A stretch of DNA of 64,000 nt from positions 1-64,000 of the forward strand of contig NZ_VCGW01000009.1 in the NCBI RefSeq assembly GCF_007671675.1. Direction: 5' to 3'. Under the pieces are notes generated by a model, which saw nothing but the letters and a program-made list of their open reading frames with translations, had not been told where the DNA came from and searched no databases. Shown here piece after piece: positions 7,442 through 15,755 of this stretch (position 1 is its first letter; each line of letters begins with the position of its first letter). Made by a program: the position numbers and the translations under genes. The DNA is from Marinobacter maritimus (GTDB lineage: Bacteria; Pseudomonadota; Gammaproteobacteria; Pseudomonadales; Oleiphilaceae).

Positions 7442-8673
7442 TGCAGAAGCTTCTTAATTGGGTAGACGAGCGTCTGCCAGTTGTGGATGCCTGGAATAAG
7501 CATCTGGCAAAATACTACGCGCCGAAAAACTTCAACTTCTGGTATTTTTTCGGTTCTCTGGCGATGCTCGTACTGGTGAATCAGCTGGTAACCGGTATCT
7601 GGCTCACCATGAGTTACAATCCTACAGGCGAGGGGGCATTTGCTTCCGTTGAGTACATCATGCGTGACGTGCAGTGGGGCTGGCTCTTGCGCTACTTGCA
7701 CTCCACGGGTGCGTCGGCCTTCTTTATAGTGGTTTATCTTCACATGTTCCGTGGTCTTATGTACGGATCTTATCAGAAGCCGCGTGAGCTGATCTGGCTG
7801 TTCGGTATGCTGATTTACCTGGTGCTGATGGCAGAGGCTTTCATGGGCTATCTGCTGCCTTGGGGTCAGATGTCCTACTGGGGTGCCCAGGTTATCGTAA
7901 ACCTGTTTGGCGCCATTCCGGTTATCGGTGAAGATCTGTCCTTGTGGATTCGTGGTGATTACCTGATCTCGGGTATTACCCTTAATCGCTTCTTTGCCTT
8001 GCACGTGGTTGCTTTGCCAATTGTTCTGCTTGGCTTGGTAGTTCTTCATATTCTTGCTTTGCATGAAGTTGGCTCCAACAACCCCGACGGTATCGAGATC
8101 AAGAAAAACAAGGATGAAAACGGCATTCCAAAAGACGGTATCCCGTTCCACCCCTACTACTCCGTGCACGATCTTGTGGGCGTGGCGGTATTCTTCTTTA
8201 TCTTCTTTATCGTGGTGTTTTTCTTCCCGGAAATGGGCGGTCTCTTCATTGAGAAGCCGAACTTTGAGCCTGCAAACGCACTGAAGACGCCTGCGCATAT
8301 CGCGCCTGTATGGTATTTCACGCCTTTCTACGCCATGTTGCGCGCGGTCACGATTGACCTGTTCGGGCTGCCGGCGAAGTTCTGGGGTGTAGTTATCATG
8401 GGCGGTGCCATTGCAATTCTGTTTGTCTTGCCCTGGCTGGACAAAAGCCCGGTACGTTCCATCCGCTACAAGGGGTGGCTGAGCAAGATTGCGCTGACGC
8501 TGTTTGCGGTGAGTTTTGTTATTCTCGGTTATCTCGGTCTTGTGCCGGCTACCGAAGGTCGTACCACTGTGGCGCAGATCCTGACAGGCGTGTACTTCCT
8601 GTACTTCATTCTGATGCCGTTCTATACGCGCATGGAGAAAACCAAGCCAGTACCAGAGAGGGTGACAGGATAA
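7441..8673 (+). CDS. petB: Ubiquinol-cytochrome c reductase, cytochrome b
   Basis: Cytochrome b is the membrane core of the bc1 complex, with two b hemes and the Qo and Qi quinone sites. The 410 residues contain the usual run of transmembrane helices. His residues near YLHMF and ALHVVALP are likely heme ligands. The Qo-site motif reads PVWY (in HIAPVWYFTPFY) instead of the mitochondrial PEWY. The stop overlaps the petC start (TAATG), so the three pet genes are coupled. Confidence 0.97.
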   Translation: MQKLLNWVDERLPVVDAWNKHLAKYYAPKNFNFWYFFGSLAMLVLVNQLVTGIWLTMSYNPTGEGAFASVEYIMRDVQWGWLLRYLHSTGASAFFIVVYLHMFRGLMYGSYQKPRELIWLFGMLIYLVLMAEAFMGYLLPWGQMSYWGAQVIVNLFGAIPVIGEDLSLWIRGDYLISGITLNRFFALHVVALPIVLLGLVVLHILALHEVGSNNPDGIEIKKNKDENGIPKDGIPFHPYYSVHDLVGVAVFFFIFFIVVFFFPEMGGLFIEKPNFEPANALKTPAHIAPVWYFTPFYAMLRAVTIDLFGLPAKFWGVVIMGGAIAILFVLPWLDKSPVRSIRYKGWLSKIALTLFAVSFVILGYLGLVPATEGRTTVAQILTGVYFLYFILMPFYTRMEKTKPVPERVTG

Positions 8674-9428
8674 TGAGAAAGCTGATTTTTGGTCTTTTCA
8701 TCGCAATCCTGCCGGTTCTCGGGCTGGCAGCCGGTGGCGCCGTTCCGCTTGATCACATTGAGACGGACCACACAGACAAGGCATCCCTGCAGCGTGGGGC
8801 TGCCATGTTTACCAATTACTGCATGGCGTGTCACTCCATGGAGTACGCTCGCTATAAACGGGTTGCTGAAGATCTTGAGATCCCGGCCGAGTTGTTCGAG
8901 GAGAACCTGATCTTCACAGGCGCCCAGATTGGCGAACTGATGAAGAACTCCATGGACAAGGATATGGCTGCTGGCTGGTTCGGTGCTCCGCCACCTGACC
9001 TTACGCTGGAAAGCCGCCTGCGCGGTGAGTCCTGGGTATACTCCTATTTGCGTGGTTTCTACAAGGATGAGACGCGTCCGCTCGGCGTGAATAATGTGGT
9101 GTTCCCTGCGGTGGGTATGCCCCATGTTCTGGTTGACCTGCAGGGCTTGTGTGCAGTTGAGCCCAACATCGGTAAGAAAGCCAGTGTTGAGCCGCTGAGC
9201 GGTAACGTCAATAACGGAAGTGCCTGTCCGGAATACGCCACCGAAGGCAGTATGTCCGGTGCCGAGTTTGATCGTGCCATGTATGACTTGACGAATTTCA
9301 TGTCGTACATGGCGGATCCGATCAAAGTTGAGCGTGAACGCCTCGGGATTTTCGTATTGATCTTTGTTGCCATTTTCTTTGTCTTCGCCTACCTGCTCAA
9401 TCGTGAGTACTGGAAGGACGTGCACTGA
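8673..9428 (+). CDS. petC: Ubiquinol-cytochrome c reductase, cytochrome c1
   Basis: This 251-residue periplasmic cytochrome accepts electrons from the Rieske centre. It has a Sec signal peptide (MRKLIFGLFIAILPVLGLAAG), the heme c motif CMACH (residues 50-54) and a C-terminal anchor (RLGIFVLIFVAIFFVFAYLL). The start at 8673 gives a proper signal peptide; a longer frame from 8475 would overlap petB by about 200 bases and is rejected. The operon ends at a terminator from 9457. Confidence 0.96.
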   Translation: MRKLIFGLFIAILPVLGLAAGGAVPLDHIETDHTDKASLQRGAAMFTNYCMACHSMEYARYKRVAEDLEIPAELFEENLIFTGAQIGELMKNSMDKDMAAGWFGAPPPDLTLESRLRGESWVYSYLRGFYKDETRPLGVNNVVFPAVGMPHVLVDLQGLCAVEPNIGKKASVEPLSGNVNNGSACPEYATEGSMSGAEFDRAMYDLTNFMSYMADPIKVERERLGIFVLIFVAIFFVFAYLLNREYWKDVH

Positions 9429-9456
9429 AAAATAGGGTATAATCTCGTTCCCTGAG

Positions 9457-9491
9457 TTCCAGCGGGCGTTAACCGGCCCGCTGGAATTTTT
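9457..9491 (+). terminator. Terminator after petABC
   Basis: TTCCAGCGGGC (9457-9467) and GCCCGCTGGAA (9476-9486) pair perfectly over 11 bases with an eight-base loop and are followed by five T residues. A TATAAT (9438-9443) lies just before it. Confidence 0.9.
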
Positions 9492-9537
9492 GCGTTTTTC
9501 AGGACCATTTCGGTTTGTTTACTCGTGAGGTAGTTCT

Positions 9538-10167
9538 ATGGGCGTTGTGACCAAGCGGTCATCGATGACGTTTTTCTCAGACCCGGCCAGCCACTATAGC
9601 CACAGGGTTCGGATTGTGTTGGCAGAGAAGGGTGTTACCGTTGACGTCGTTGATGTTGATCCGGACAGTCCACCAGCCGAGTTGGCTGATCTGAATCCGT
9701 ATAACGCCCTGCCGACCTTGGTGGATCGTGATCTGGTTCTGTATGAGCCTAACATCATGATGGAATATCTTGATGAGCGCTTTCCGCACCCGCCGTTGCT
9801 GCCGGTTTACCCGGTTGCTCGCGCCAACAGTCGGCTGATGATTCACAGAATCCAGAAAGACTGGTGTGGCTTGGTGGACCAGATTCTGCACCAACCAAAC
9901 GTCAAGGCGTCGGAGACCGCGCGTAAAGAGCTGCGCGAAAGCCTGCTTGCTACAGCGCCGTTGTTTGGCGAAATGCCGTTTTTCCTCTCTGAGGAGTTCA
10001 CCATTGTAGACTGCTGTATTGCGCCTATTCTCTGGCGTTTGCCGTCGCTCGGTATAGAGCTCAACGACAAGCAAGCCAAGCCGCTGCAGAAGTATATGGA
10101 GAGCATTTTTGATCGTGAAGGTTTCAAGGCCAGTCTTTCTGATCTGGAAGAAGACATCCGTAGCTGA
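9538..10167 (+). CDS. sspA: Stringent starvation protein A
   Basis: SspA has a glutathione-transferase fold but acts as an RNA-polymerase-associated factor in starvation and acid stress. The 209-residue length and the start of the fold (MTFFSDPASHYSHRVRIVLAEKGV, residues 9-32) match the family. The central PYNALPTLVDRDLVLYE segment corresponds to the thioredoxin-like domain. sspB follows 38 bases later, the standard pairing. The RBS is GTGAGG before the ATG. Confidence 0.94.
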   Translation: MGVVTKRSSMTFFSDPASHYSHRVRIVLAEKGVTVDVVDVDPDSPPAELADLNPYNALPTLVDRDLVLYEPNIMMEYLDERFPHPPLLPVYPVARANSRLMIHRIQKDWCGLVDQILHQPNVKASETARKELRESLLATAPLFGEMPFFLSEEFTIVDCCIAPILWRLPSLGIELNDKQAKPLQKYMESIFDREGFKASLSDLEEDIRS

Positions 10168-10205
10168 TTTTGCGGAGCTCTGCCATTCGCAACAGGAGGC
10201 AAACA

Positions 10206-10640
10206 GTGTCTGATAACAAGATCACCATGACATCCAGTCGCCCGTATCTGGTACGCGCATTCAACGAATGGATACTGGATAACGACTGCACGCCTTATAT
10301 AGTGGTTGATGCAGGCATTCAGGGTGTTCAGGTGCCTACCGAACACGTTGCGAACGGACAGATCGTTCTGAATGTCAGTCCCGGTGCGGTGCGTGGGCTT
10401 GTAGTGGGTAACGGTGCATTGGAGTTCAGCGCCCGTTTCGGTGGTGTACCTATGCAGGTATTTATCCCGCTTCAGGCCGTGATGGCTATCTACGCCAAGG
10501 AGAATGGCGAAGGGATGGTGTTTGGCAGTGAGCCAGGCTCTCCGGATCCTGACGGCACGAACGACCGGGAGGGCGGTCGGTCGTCTGAAGGTCAGGACGA
10601 GCGCCCGTCGGGTCGTCCGACTCTCAAGGTTGTCAAGTAA
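10206..10640 (+). CDS. sspB: ClpXP protease specificity-enhancing factor SspB
   Basis: SspB tethers ssrA-tagged proteins to ClpX for degradation. The N-terminal substrate-binding domain (SSRPYLVRAFNEWILDND onward) is followed by a Gly/Asp/Glu-rich flexible linker. The extreme C-terminus GRPTLKVVK is the ClpX-binding XB motif, close to the RVVK ending of E. coli SspB. The start is GTG 10206, six bases after a perfect AGGAGG (10194-10199), giving 144 residues. A terminator follows from 10663. Confidence 0.94.
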   Translation: MSDNKITMTSSRPYLVRAFNEWILDNDCTPYIVVDAGIQGVQVPTEHVANGQIVLNVSPGAVRGLVVGNGALEFSARFGGVPMQVFIPLQAVMAIYAKENGEGMVFGSEPGSPDPDGTNDREGGRSSEGQDERPSGRPTLKVVK

Positions 10641-10662
10641 GCGTTAGCTAACAACTGCTCTG

Positions 10663-10688
10663 AAAAAGCCGGCATCTGCCGGCTTTTT
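10663..10688. terminator. Bidirectional terminator between sspB and the diaA-like gene
   Basis: AAAAAGCCGGCA, TC, TGCCGGCTTTTT is a perfect 12-bp hairpin with A-tract and T-tract on either side. It can terminate both convergent transcripts, sspB and the minus-strand genes ending at 10691. Confidence 0.9.
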
Positions 10689-10690
10689 TG

Positions 10691-11281
10691 TCAGCCTCCA
10701 AACAGCTTCCCGTCTACCAGCGAGCACAGTGCATTGATTACAAGCATTAGCAAAGGTGTGGCCTCTGCTGGCGAGAGATCGTTGAGGGTGATCTCGTGGT
10801 CTTCTGAATGCATCAGGGAGGTGATGTCAGACTTCTCCCTTGCGCTCAACACTACCACGTTCATCTCCCGGCCATGGGCTGCCTGAATGGCCTGAATGAG
10901 ATTCGCTTTGTGGCCATCATCAACAATCACGAATAGCACGTCGCCGGGCTTGCCGATAGCTTTGACCTGGCGTGAGAAGGTATCGTTGAAACGGTTATCG
11001 CGGCAGATGGCCGAGTAGGTTGTTGCGTCTGCGCCCAGATTGATTGCAGGCAGTGCCGGTCGGTCCTGTTCAAAGCGGTTCAGAAAGGCTGTGCAGAAAT
11101 ACTGGGCGATTACGTTGGCATTTCCGTTGGCGCAGGTGACAATTTTCCCGTCATTGAGAAGAGCGTTTACAAACGCTTCTGCTGCCTGCTCAATAGCGGG
11201 CCCTGCGGTGCTGGCTGCTTGAGCAGTATGCTCCATGTGGCTCGCGAACAACTGGTTGATCAGGTTCCCCGTTTCGTTCAT
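10691..11281 (-). CDS. diaA: SIS-domain protein, DiaA/GmhA-like
   Basis: The 196-residue protein is a phosphosugar-isomerase-fold (SIS) protein. It lies in the order rsmI, lpoA, yraN, SIS protein, which is the E. coli order around diaA. DiaA promotes loading of DnaA at oriC, while the homologous GmhA makes sedoheptulose 7-phosphate isomers for LPS. Context favours DiaA. The sugar-binding loop reads CANGNANVIAQYF instead of the GNGGSA-type loop of GmhA, also favouring a non-enzymatic role. The dolP gene that usually follows diaA is not here. Confidence 0.8.
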   Translation of the reverse strand: MNETGNLINQLFASHMEHTAQAASTAGPAIEQAAEAFVNALLNDGKIVTCANGNANVIAQYFCTAFLNRFEQDRPALPAINLGADATTYSAICRDNRFNDTFSRQVKAIGKPGDVLFVIVDDGHKANLIQAIQAAHGREMNVVVLSAREKSDITSLMHSEDHEITLNDLSPAEATPLLMLVINALCSLVDGKLFGG

Positions 11282-11287
11282 CAGAAT

Positions 11288-11656
11288 CTATACGTCCGCC
11301 TGGATTGCATTTTTGATCCATTGTACCCGGTATTTTTTTAAGGTTCCCGGGCTGATTGCCACTACGTCTATTCGGCTGAGCGCGTTCCAAAGGTTGTGTC
11401 GGTGCAGATAAAACGAAGCGGCTTTTAGTAGCCGCTGTCGTTTCGGATAGGAAATGGAGCTTGCCGGATCCACGAGGCTGTTCATACGTCTGTAGCGAAC
11501 CTCAAAGAAGACGAGAGTGTCCTTGTCTTTCCCTATCAGATCGATTTCACCGCCGCGGTTATAGACGTTACGCTCAAGTATATCCACGCCTCGAGAGCTG
11601 AGATATCGCGCTGCAACCCCTTCAAAGTGTGTTCCGATTGCTTTGCTGCCTTCCAT
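11288..11656 (-). CDS. yraN: YraN (UPF0102) family putative endonuclease
   Basis: This small protein (122 residues) has the UPF0102 signature: an early GxxxExxAxxYL-type helix (GTHFEGVAARYLSSRG), then GGEIDLI, then LVFFEVRYR. These resemble the Asp and Glu-x-Lys residues of restriction-like nucleases, although the usual EVK reads EVR here. It is located between lpoA and the diaA-like gene, its standard place. The biological substrate is not established. Confidence 0.9.
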   Translation of the reverse strand: MEGSKAIGTHFEGVAARYLSSRGVDILERNVYNRGGEIDLIGKDKDTLVFFEVRYRRMNSLVDPASSISYPKRQRLLKAASFYLHRHNLWNALSRIDVVAISPGTLKKYRVQWIKNAIQADV

Positions 11657-11687
11657 GGCCCTTACCTTGTCCTTTCGTGGCTTAGCG

Positions 11688-13550
11688 TCAGTTCGTCAAC
11701 GACTGCGACGGTTTGTCATCTTCAGCACCAAGAGGTTTGGGCTGGGGGAGCAGGTTGGGCGTTCCACTGCGGAATTGCGCCCAAAGCTGGGTCCTGTGAA
11801 TGCTGCCTTCGCGGGTCATGCTTAGCTGGCCGGTCTGGCCATCCACTTTTGCGGTTTGAACCTGGCGCAATAGAGGCAGGCGTTTGCTCAGCTGCCATGC
11901 GTCCGCTCCCATGGCAAAAAGCCTTCCCAGCTGGCCCTGAGTGCCAGACAAAGCTTTTGTGGCTTCTTCGCGCAATGGGTTTTCGGCGTCGAGCACCCAG
12001 GGAATATCGGTAAATATAACTTGATTCAAGTCGCGGTCCCGGGCGCCGTCCGGCGCGCCTTCGTAAATGATCGAAGGGGAGTACACAGGCAGATCGCCGC
12101 CAAAGTAAAACGCAAACAAAGGTTTGAACTGGCGCGCTATTGCTGGCTCGGCCACCATAACAATCGCTTCAGCATCCTGTCGGCGCCGTGGTTCGAATTC
12201 AACATTGAGGCCAATGGTGCGTTCTACCTGAATGGCGCGGTCCCGGGACACAGTAATGCCCAGCAGGTCCGCTGTCACCGCGCGCAGGTTATCTTCGCGA
12301 AAGAATCGTTCGATATCCAATGCAACCGCTCCGTTGTGCTGCATGCGTTTCAGCAATGCTGCCTCTACGCGATCGCCCCACTCACCCTGCGGGATGAGTG
12401 CCAGAACCTGGTTGATATTCTGCGCCGAGAGTTGGTCGGCAATCTGCCGGGCTTCGTCCTCTGCGGAAAGACCAAACTGATAAAGGCCGTCTGGAGCTTT
12501 CTTGTCTGCAGCCAGATAGTTGAGGCCCAAAGCGGGAACAGGAAGCGTTTTCAGGCTGGTAAGACTTGCCAGCGCTTCTTTCTCAAGCGGGCCTATAATC
12601 AGGTCGATATCCTGAGTGGCCAGTTCCTTGTACAGCTCATCAAAGGGTTGATCTGAGGTGTCCACAATGCGGATATCGGTTTTGCTGCGGTCTGCAGAGC
12701 TATCCTGATAGTAGGCCGCAAGAAAGCCGTTGCGAATGGCCTTGCCGGCGCTTGCCAATGGGCCTTGAAGCGGTAGGGCCAGAACAATCTTTTCGGGCCG
12801 GTTTGCAGCAAGGTTGGCAATGAGCTGAAGTTCGGACGGCAGGATCTGTGCAGCAGGATGGCCGGGCCAGTTATTTTGCCAGCGACGGATAGCCTTGCCC
12901 TGATCATCGATGCTCAGTCCGGGAGTGCGCACGTTTGCGGCAAGTTCAAGCCACCCTTCGGTTTCGAAGCCGATAGTGCTTTCGCCTGCGTCGGAGAGTT
13001 TCTGGTCCGGAACCGCTTTCAGAAAAGTCCAGATCTGATCGTGGATCTGTTGTGGGTTAACCTTGCCATCTGTCTGCGAGAGAAGCATCAGGGTCATGGC
13101 AGCTGAGAGACGGTCACCCACGAGTGCGTAAGTTTCAGCCTGAAGGCCGGCAGCGCGGTTAATGAGATCCGAGTTGTAGCCTCTGAAGTTGTCTGGTGAG
13201 AGTGTTGTGACGATACTGCCTGCCCACTCACGATCTTCCAGTGCTACAGCACTCGCCATGGCGAGTAGCTGTTTTTGGGCCTGCAATGATGGCGCAGGTT
13301 GCGCCAGTTGAGTGCTCTGCAGTAGTGTGCGGGCCGCCCGATGGTCGTCACTCTCCTGAAACCGGCTTGCGACCTTCAGCAGGTATCGCTGCGCCGTTTC
13401 GGTGTTTCGCTCCTTTGCGGCAAGCTCAAGAGCCTGCGACGGGGACTGGGCAACGTGCGACTCCAGGTCGACACTGGCGCAGCCGGCAAATAGCAGGGTC
13501 AGGGTAAATATACCGGCCAGGGCGCGATGGTTAATACGGTTCTTTGTCAT
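11688..13550 (-). CDS. lpoA: Penicillin-binding protein activator LpoA
   Basis: LpoA is an outer-membrane lipoprotein that reaches through the periplasm to stimulate the synthase PBP1a. With the ATG at 13550 the product has 620 residues, a lipoprotein signal peptide and a lipobox LFAGC with lipidated Cys24. The N-terminal half is helical and repeat-like, as in the TPR domain of LpoA. The C-terminal half (from about residue 250: KIVLALPLQGPLASAGKAIRNGF) is a periplasmic-binding-protein fold. The frame extends upstream to 13649, but that would bury the signal peptide. Confidence 0.92.
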   Translation of the reverse strand: MTKNRINHRALAGIFTLTLLFAGCASVDLESHVAQSPSQALELAAKERNTETAQRYLLKVASRFQESDDHRAARTLLQSTQLAQPAPSLQAQKQLLAMASAVALEDREWAGSIVTTLSPDNFRGYNSDLINRAAGLQAETYALVGDRLSAAMTLMLLSQTDGKVNPQQIHDQIWTFLKAVPDQKLSDAGESTIGFETEGWLELAANVRTPGLSIDDQGKAIRRWQNNWPGHPAAQILPSELQLIANLAANRPEKIVLALPLQGPLASAGKAIRNGFLAAYYQDSSADRSKTDIRIVDTSDQPFDELYKELATQDIDLIIGPLEKEALASLTSLKTLPVPALGLNYLAADKKAPDGLYQFGLSAEDEARQIADQLSAQNINQVLALIPQGEWGDRVEAALLKRMQHNGAVALDIERFFREDNLRAVTADLLGITVSRDRAIQVERTIGLNVEFEPRRRQDAEAIVMVAEPAIARQFKPLFAFYFGGDLPVYSPSIIYEGAPDGARDRDLNQVIFTDIPWVLDAENPLREEATKALSGTQGQLGRLFAMGADAWQLSKRLPLLRQVQTAKVDGQTGQLSMTREGSIHRTQLWAQFRSGTPNLLPQPKPLGAEDDKPSQSLTN

Positions 13551-13682
13551 GGCAAGCTCTATGGATTCCGTGGTTTGGGGCTTGTGGCGCCGATCTGATG
13601 GTGGCAAGTTTAACAGCTCCGGGGCCAATTCACATGACGCAGGTGTCATGGTAATGCTGCCCCTGCGCTTGAGGCATACATT

Positions 13683-14579
13683 TTGAAATCTGAATCGGAT
13701 CAGTCAGCCATGCAGGTAATAAAGCCAGGCGATACCCGTGGAACGCTCTATATCGTTGCTACCCCTATTGGAAATCTGGAGGATATTTCTGCCCGCGCAG
13801 TGAGTGTGCTCTCGGGGGTGGCGGTAATTGCTGCGGAGGATACCCGTCACAGCGGGCGCTTGCTTCAGCATTTAGGGATTAACAAGCCGTTGGTTGCATT
13901 ACATGATCACAATGAGCGCGGCAGAGTTCAGAACATTCTGGATCAATTGTTGGCAGGCGCTGATGTTGCGTTGATTTCAGACGCTGGCACGCCGCTGATC
14001 TCTGATCCGGGCTATGTGCTGGTTCGGGAGGCAAGAGTTGAAGGGTTGCGGGTAAGCCCTATTCCCGGGCCATGTGCGCTGATCGCCGCACTGAGTGCCG
14101 CCGGTCTCCCAACGGATCGTTTTTTGTTTGTCGGTTTTCTTCCTGCAAAGCGTTCCGGCCGGCGTACCGCCCTCGAAGAGCTTCGCAAGGAGACTGTGAC
14201 TCTGGTTTTTTACGAGTCGCCCCACAGGATACTGGATACCGTGGCCGACATCGCTGAAACCATGGGGGAGCATCGTGAGATTGTGTTGGGACGTGAGATT
14301 ACGAAAACGTTCGAGACGTTCTACTCCGGGGGAGCGACTCAAGTACTGGCAACCCTTACAGACGACCCGCACGGCAGTCGAGGCGAATTCGTTGTTATGG
14401 TGCGGGGCGCTGAGAAAGCGGAAAGCTCCCTGATGGCTGGCGCGCTTGATGTCGATAGACTGCTGAGCCTGTTGATGGAGGAGCTGCCGATCAAAAAAAC
14501 GGCAAAAATTGCGTCCAGCCTGACCGGCCTGGGAAAAAACGAACTGTATCAGAGAGCGCTGGACCTTAAGGACAGTTGA
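13683..14579 (+). CDS. rsmI: 16S rRNA 2'-O-methyltransferase RsmI
   Basis: RsmI methylates the ribose of C1402 in 16S rRNA, using S-adenosylmethionine. The tetrapyrrole-methylase-like fold shows as GTLYIVATPIGNLEDISARA, DAGTPLISDPG and PGPCALIAALSAAGLPTDRF. The frame opens at TTG 13683 (298 residues). An ATG at 13710, nine codons later and closer to the conserved region, is an equally likely start, and neither has a strong RBS. It is divergent from lpoA and precedes rnpB. Confidence 0.93.
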   Translation: MKSESDQSAMQVIKPGDTRGTLYIVATPIGNLEDISARAVSVLSGVAVIAAEDTRHSGRLLQHLGINKPLVALHDHNERGRVQNILDQLLAGADVALISDAGTPLISDPGYVLVREARVEGLRVSPIPGPCALIAALSAAGLPTDRFLFVGFLPAKRSGRRTALEELRKETVTLVFYESPHRILDTVADIAETMGEHREIVLGREITKTFETFYSGGATQVLATLTDDPHGSRGEFVVMVRGAEKAESSLMAGALDVDRLLSLLMEELPIKKTAKIASSLTGLGKNELYQRALDLKDS

Positions 14580-14599
14580 TCTGAGGGCGGTGCTTTTCC

Positions 14600-14628
14600 T
14601 TGCATGGCGGGTGGTGCAGGAGTATTGT
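14600..14628 (+). promoter_or_regulatory. Promoter of rnpB
   Basis: TTGCAT (14600-14605) and TATTGT (14623-14628) are exactly 17 bases apart. The predicted start falls at about 14635, matching the 5' end of RNase P RNA deduced from its P1 helix. Confidence 0.75.
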
Positions 14629-14635
14629 CTCGCCC

Positions 14636-14995
<360 letters not shown>

Positions 14996-15205
14996 TCTTT
15001 TCCTTGGTGCATAAAGCGTGTTCATTCTCATGGCGCGCTTCTTATAGCCAAAAAATCTTAAACCTCACTTGTCTTCTTCAGACCTTTCTGCAGGTGGTTG
15101 ATTTCCCTTCTTTTCTTATTCGTAATGTCACGTTTTGCTCATAGCATTCTCTGTAACCCGTTGTCATAAAAGGAACTTTCCCAAGAGGGCCGCTGTTTGC
15201 GGCGC
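14996..15205. other. Gap between rnpB and the mraZ promoter
   Basis: About 210 bases, T-rich in the middle, separate RNase P RNA from the mraZ promoter; the whole non-coding gap to mraZ is 307 bases. I see no convincing coding frame, tRNA or strong hairpin. A short GGGCCGCTGTTTGCGGCGC stretch near 15188 could form a weak hairpin. Confidence 0.6.
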
Positions 15206-15234
15206 TTGCATTGTGAATTGCGTGTTTCTATAGT
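15206..15234 (+). promoter_or_regulatory. Promoter of the dcw cluster (PmraZ)
   Basis: TTGCAT (15206-15211) and TATAGT (15229-15234) are separated by 17 bases, giving a start near 15241 and a 5' leader of about 60 bases before mraZ. The MraZ-type repeats begin immediately downstream. Confidence 0.75.
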
Positions 15235-15242
15235 GTGCACAA

Positions 15243-15277
15243 GTGGGAAAAAGTGGTTTGTAGTGGTTATTTGTGGT
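15243..15277 (+). promoter_or_regulatory. MraZ operator: four direct repeats of GTGG(G/T) every 10 bp
   Basis: GTGGG at 15243, and GTGGT at 15253, 15263 and 15273, are spaced exactly 10 bases apart, one per helical turn. Characterised MraZ sites in E. coli are direct TGGG-type repeats with five-base spacers between the promoter and mraZ, which this matches in position and period. Binding of the ring-shaped MraZ oligomer here would repress its own operon. Confidence 0.85.
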
Positions 15278-15302
15278 TTTCAGGTCCCCAGAGACGGTGT
15301 AA

Positions 15303-15755
15303 ATGAGCAATTTTCTCGGCAGTCATGCCATCAATATGGATGCAAAGGGTCGCTTGGCGATCCCTACCAAGGTGCGCGAAGGCCTCGCGCAGGCCTGTGG
15401 TGGGCGCATTGTATTGACGGCGAACGCCGATGAAGAGCGCTGTCTGCTGGTTTATCCGGAGCCAGAGTGGGAGATCCTCCGCCCCAAAATTGAAGCACTT
15501 CCCAATATGAATAAAGCGGCACGGCGTCTTCAGCGCCTGCTGCTGGGTAATGCTGCGCCCATGGAGATGGATTCTGCAGGGCGCATTCTCGTGCCGCCCA
15601 CGCTGCGCAGCTACGCCCACCTTGAGAAAAAGTTGATGCTCATCGGGCAAGGTAAAAAACTGGAGCTTTGGAGTGAAGAGCGCTGGTTTGCATGGCTTGA
15701 TGAATCCTCTGGTGATGAAGATATGCCGCCTGAGATGGAGGCGCTTTCCCTATGA
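15303..15755 (+). CDS. mraZ: Transcriptional regulator MraZ
   Basis: MraZ is a DNA-binding repressor with two SpoVT-AbrB-type folds, forming ring-shaped oligomers. The 150-residue protein shows both copies: GSHAINMDAKGRLAIPTKVRE near the N-terminus, and APMEMDSAGRILVPPTLR in the second half. It is the first gene of the dcw cluster and probably controls it through the repeats at 15243-15277. Its stop overlaps the rsmH start (ATGA). Confidence 0.96.
   Translation: MSNFLGSHAINMDAKGRLAIPTKVREGLAQACGGRIVLTANADEERCLLVYPEPEWEILRPKIEALPNMNKAARRLQRLLLGNAAPMEMDSAGRILVPPTLRSYAHLEKKLMLIGQGKKLELWSEERWFAWLDESSGDEDMPPEMEALSL

Noticed and set aside
8475..8672. N-terminal extension of petC
   Set aside because: It would overlap petB by about 200 bases, and the signal peptide begins at 8673.
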